The notes beneath the pieces are model-generated. The model did not search any database and had not been told where the DNA came from. It saw only the letters and a program-made list of their open reading frames with translations. From Candidatus Roizmanbacteria bacterium CG22_combo_CG10-13_8_21_14_all_34_12 (GTDB lineage: Bacteria; Patescibacteriota; Microgenomatia; UBA1406; GWC2-37-13), in NCBI GenBank assembly GCA_002786595.1, contig PCTC01000018.1:3312-25292 (forward strand): a stretch of 21,981 bases of DNA, read 5' to 3'. Shown in pieces: positions 19,981 through 21,981 of the stretch (position 1 is the stretch's first letter; each line of letters opens with the position of its first letter). The translations under genes and the position numbers were made by a program.

Positions 19981-21795
19981 ATGAGAAGGAGCAAAAATAA
20001 AAGAGGGCTGATATTTTTAGTATTAATTTTAATTTTTGGATATTTTTTTATATATCGACCAATTGTCAATATAAAAGCAAAAGCCAATATCGTTATGGCT
20101 TCAGCTAAGGAAATGAAATTGATTTTTGCAAAAAATGATATTGTTCTTTTGAAAACAAAGTTGGAAGATTTTTCAAATAAATATCAAAATCTTGAAAAAG
20201 CAGCGAAACCAATTTACTGGGCTTCTTTTATTCCATATGTCTCTGATTTGAAAAACGGATTAAATGCCGGTAGCTATCTGCTTAAAGCAGCTAAAGAAAC
20301 AGTAGTAACGATTGAACCATATGCGGATTTGATTGGTTTTAAAAAAGGTGAAAAGTCTTTTAACGAAAAATCATCGGAAGATCGGTTACAAACAGCGATT
20401 ATGACCTTAGATAAAGTTGTCCAGAAAGTTGATCCAATAGCCGAAGATATGAATCAAGCAGGAAAAAGCATAGCAAAAATAAATCCAAATCGTTATCCAA
20501 AAAAAATAGGGAAACTAATTCTTCGTGATAATATCATTAATATCAAGAATCAGTTTGAAGGAATGACAGAGCTTTTTGTTAATTCAAAGCCTCTAATTAA
20601 AAAACTTCCGGAAATTCTTGGAAGTAAAGAAGAGAAAACCTATTTAATCTTGTATCAAAATGATAAGGAAAGAAGGGCGACTGGAGGATTTTTGACTTTC
20701 TATGCAGTATTCAAGATAAGAAATGGCAAGATGAGCATCTATAGGTCTGATGATATTTATTCTTTGGATGCCTCTATCTCAAATCATCCAAAGGCACCAT
20801 TAGAAATATTAACTTATCACAAGGGTGTTAGTCAGTTTTATATTCGCGATAGTAATCTTTCTCCGGATTTCGTTCAATCAGTCAAGTTATTTGAAAGTCT
20901 GTATTCAAAAAGCGGAGCTAAAGTTGAGTACGACGGCATTATTGCTTTAGACTCAAAAATATTGGTCGACATGTTGACAATATTTGGAGATGTTGAAGTT
21001 AATAGAATTAGATTCAGTGCCAAGATTGATAAAAGATGCGATTGTCCGGAAGCAATTTATACACTTTTTGATCTTGTTGATAGGCCGGTTGGTTACGTAA
21101 AAGAAGATAGAAAAGGAATATTGGGTGATCTAATGTATAAATTATTTTATAACGCAATTGGTTTTTCGCCTTCAAAATATTGGGGTACTTTAATGCAAAC
21201 AATGTTTAAAAATCTTGAAGAAAAACATATTCAAGTTGATTTAAAAAATGTGGAGGCTCAAAAATCTTTGGAACAGTTAAACTTTGCCGGAAGAATCAGA
21301 GATTATCAAGGAGATTATCTTCATATTAACAACGTTAACTTTGCCGGAGCAAAATCGAATATGTTTGTCAGCGAAAGTATTGATTCAAAAGCCAATGGAC
21401 CGGATCGGGAAGTATCTATTAATTTTCGAAATCCATATCCGGCTTCAGACTGTAATTTGGAGCGAGGCGGTCTGTGTCTAAATGCCACTCTTCGTAACTG
21501 GATAAGATTTTATGTGCCCCTAGGTTCAAAATTGATCAGTCTAAAGGGATCAACTAAAAAAGTGCAGACCTATGATGAGTTAGGAAAAACAGTCTTTGAA
21601 GGTTTTTTGGAAGTGCCAACGCAAGGACAAGCAACAGTTATAGTCAAATATATCTTACCGTCAAGCGTAGATACTAAAAATTATTCTCTCCTAATTCAAA
21701 AGCAAGCAGGAGTGGAGGAGCAAAAGTTAAAAGTAAGTAACAATAAAAAAACTTTATTTGATGGCCTATTGAGAACTGATAAAGTAATAAAATAA
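19981..21795 (+). CDS. DUF4012 domain protein, membrane-anchored, extracytoplasmic
   Basis: 604 residues. A basic start (MRRSKNKR) is followed by one hydrophobic helix (about 9-28), consistent with a single-pass anchor and a large external part. Residues about 50-210 are mostly helical and may be a coiled coil. The DUF4012 core begins near 220: TYLILYQNDKERRATGGFLTFYAVF, where the family has QNxxElRpTGGFI, and continues with KLFESLYSKSGAKVEYDGIIALDSKILVDMLTIFGDVEV. Cysteine groups (RCDC near 350, SDCNLERGGLC near 480-490) could form disulfides. The biochemical function of the family is not known; it is often found beside sugar transferases, as here, suggesting a role in glycan attachment or processing. 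recO follows with no gap. Confidence 0.87.
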   Translation: MRRSKNKRGLIFLVLILIFGYFFIYRPIVNIKAKANIVMASAKEMKLIFAKNDIVLLKTKLEDFSNKYQNLEKAAKPIYWASFIPYVSDLKNGLNAGSYLLKAAKETVVTIEPYADLIGFKKGEKSFNEKSSEDRLQTAIMTLDKVVQKVDPIAEDMNQAGKSIAKINPNRYPKKIGKLILRDNIINIKNQFEGMTELFVNSKPLIKKLPEILGSKEEKTYLILYQNDKERRATGGFLTFYAVFKIRNGKMSIYRSDDIYSLDASISNHPKAPLEILTYHKGVSQFYIRDSNLSPDFVQSVKLFESLYSKSGAKVEYDGIIALDSKILVDMLTIFGDVEVNRIRFSAKIDKRCDCPEAIYTLFDLVDRPVGYVKEDRKGILGDLMYKLFYNAIGFSPSKYWGTLMQTMFKNLEEKHIQVDLKNVEAQKSLEQLNFAGRIRDYQGDYLHINNVNFAGAKSNMFVSESIDSKANGPDREVSINFRNPYPASDCNLERGGLCLNATLRNWIRFYVPLGSKLISLKGSTKKVQTYDELGKTVFEGFLEVPTQGQATVIVKYILPSSVDTKNYSLLIQKQAGVEEQKLKVSNNKKTLFDGLLRTDKVIK

Positions 21796-21981
21796 ATGAG
21801 TTTTAACTCCAGAAGTTTAAAGACTGAGGCGGTTGTTTTGAAAAAGAAAGATCTTCTTAATAAGGATGTTTTGATAAGTGTTTTTAGTCAGGATTTAGGT
21901 CGTTTGACGTTGTTTGCCAAAGGAATTAAGAAGATAACCAGTCGTCGTTCTCCGCATCTTCAGACTGGAAACTTAGTTAAC
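21796..21981 (+). CDS. recO: DNA repair protein RecO, N-terminal part (3' truncated)
   Basis: 62 codons open to the end of the window. The start follows the DUF4012 stop directly (TAAATG). The N-terminal OB fold reads SRSLKTEAVVLKKKDLLNKDVLISVFSQDLGRLTLFAKGIKKITSRRSPHLQTGNLV, in line with RecO (S-R-x-Y-K-T-E-G-I-V-L-x-x-x-x-x-x-E-x-D-x-x-x-x-L-x-T-x-x-x-G-K-x-x-x-x-A-K-G-x-R). RecO loads RecA on SSB-coated single-stranded DNA with RecR. Nothing in its function links it to the glycan genes; joint transcription is inferred from the zero spacing only. Confidence 0.88.
   Translation, partial: MSFNSRSLKTEAVVLKKKDLLNKDVLISVFSQDLGRLTLFAKGIKKITSRRSPHLQTGNLVN

Noticed and set aside
1..21981. Alternative genetic code with UGA as glycine, as in some CPR phyla
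   Set aside because: TGA ends rpsN, map, the GT2, the second GT4, manC and the sugar transferase at correct family lengths, and no in-frame TGA interrupts conserved proteins.

Overview
The window is AT-rich (roughly one third G+C by eye) and looks like a Candidate Phyla Radiation (Patescibacteria) bacterium, most probably of the Microgenomates group. The evidence: a complete, tightly packed S10/spc/alpha ribosomal superoperon with no rpmD (L30) between rpsE and rplO; almost no Shine-Dalgarno sequences; adenylate kinase without a LID domain; and a surface-polysaccharide cluster with a DUF4012 protein. TGA is used as an ordinary stop (rpsN, map, three glycosylation genes), so this is standard code 11, not the UGA-glycine code of some CPR phyla. 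Placement in Microgenomates is inference; no 16S rRNA is present.

Region 1 (1-7769): the 3' end of rplB, then rplV, rpsC, rplP, rpmC, rpsQ, rplN, rplX, rplE, rpsN, rpsS, rpsH, rplF, rplR, rpsE, rplO, secY. The order is canonical except that rpsS (S19) lies between rpsN and rpsH instead of between rplB and rplV. Region 2 (7812-10238): a displaced rpmG (L33), an adenylate kinase fused to a second P-loop kinase domain resembling the archaeal UPF0200 family, map, infA behind a probable internal promoter, and rpmJ. rpmG and rpmJ are short genes of 57 and 37 codons. Region 3 (10244-13925): rpsM, rpsK, rpsD, rpoA, rplQ, rplM, rpsI.

Region 4 (13940-21795): a cell-surface glycan cluster that starts only 14 bases after rpsI. 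It has a GT2 and a GT4 glycosyltransferase, then a small regulatory island (a TrpR/YerC-like regulator and a convergent VOC/bleomycin-resistance-like protein), then a second GT4, GDP-mannose pyrophosphorylase, a monotopic phosphoglycosyl transferase and a membrane-anchored DUF4012 protein. Together these would make GDP-mannose, load the first sugar phosphate onto a polyprenyl carrier, extend it, and perhaps display it outside. The window ends in the start of recO.

The least expected content is non-coding. (a) At least nine loci carry degenerate short-period tandem repeats with units of exactly 7, 8 or 9 bases. Two fold into about 31-bp hairpins, one spans the rpsC stop, one forms the L22 C-terminal tail, and one is a 63-base in-frame insert in a glycosyltransferase. 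(b) A palindromic repeat sharing 18 identical bases occurs three times in 1 kb and brackets the TrpR-like gene; one copy is inside a coding sequence. (c) The visible promoters have their -10 box 6-9 bases before the ATG, predicting leaderless mRNAs, and the TrpR-like promoter holds a perfect 18-bp palindrome. No tRNA, rRNA, CRISPR array or transposase was seen. No gene-free stretch exceeds about 145 bases.
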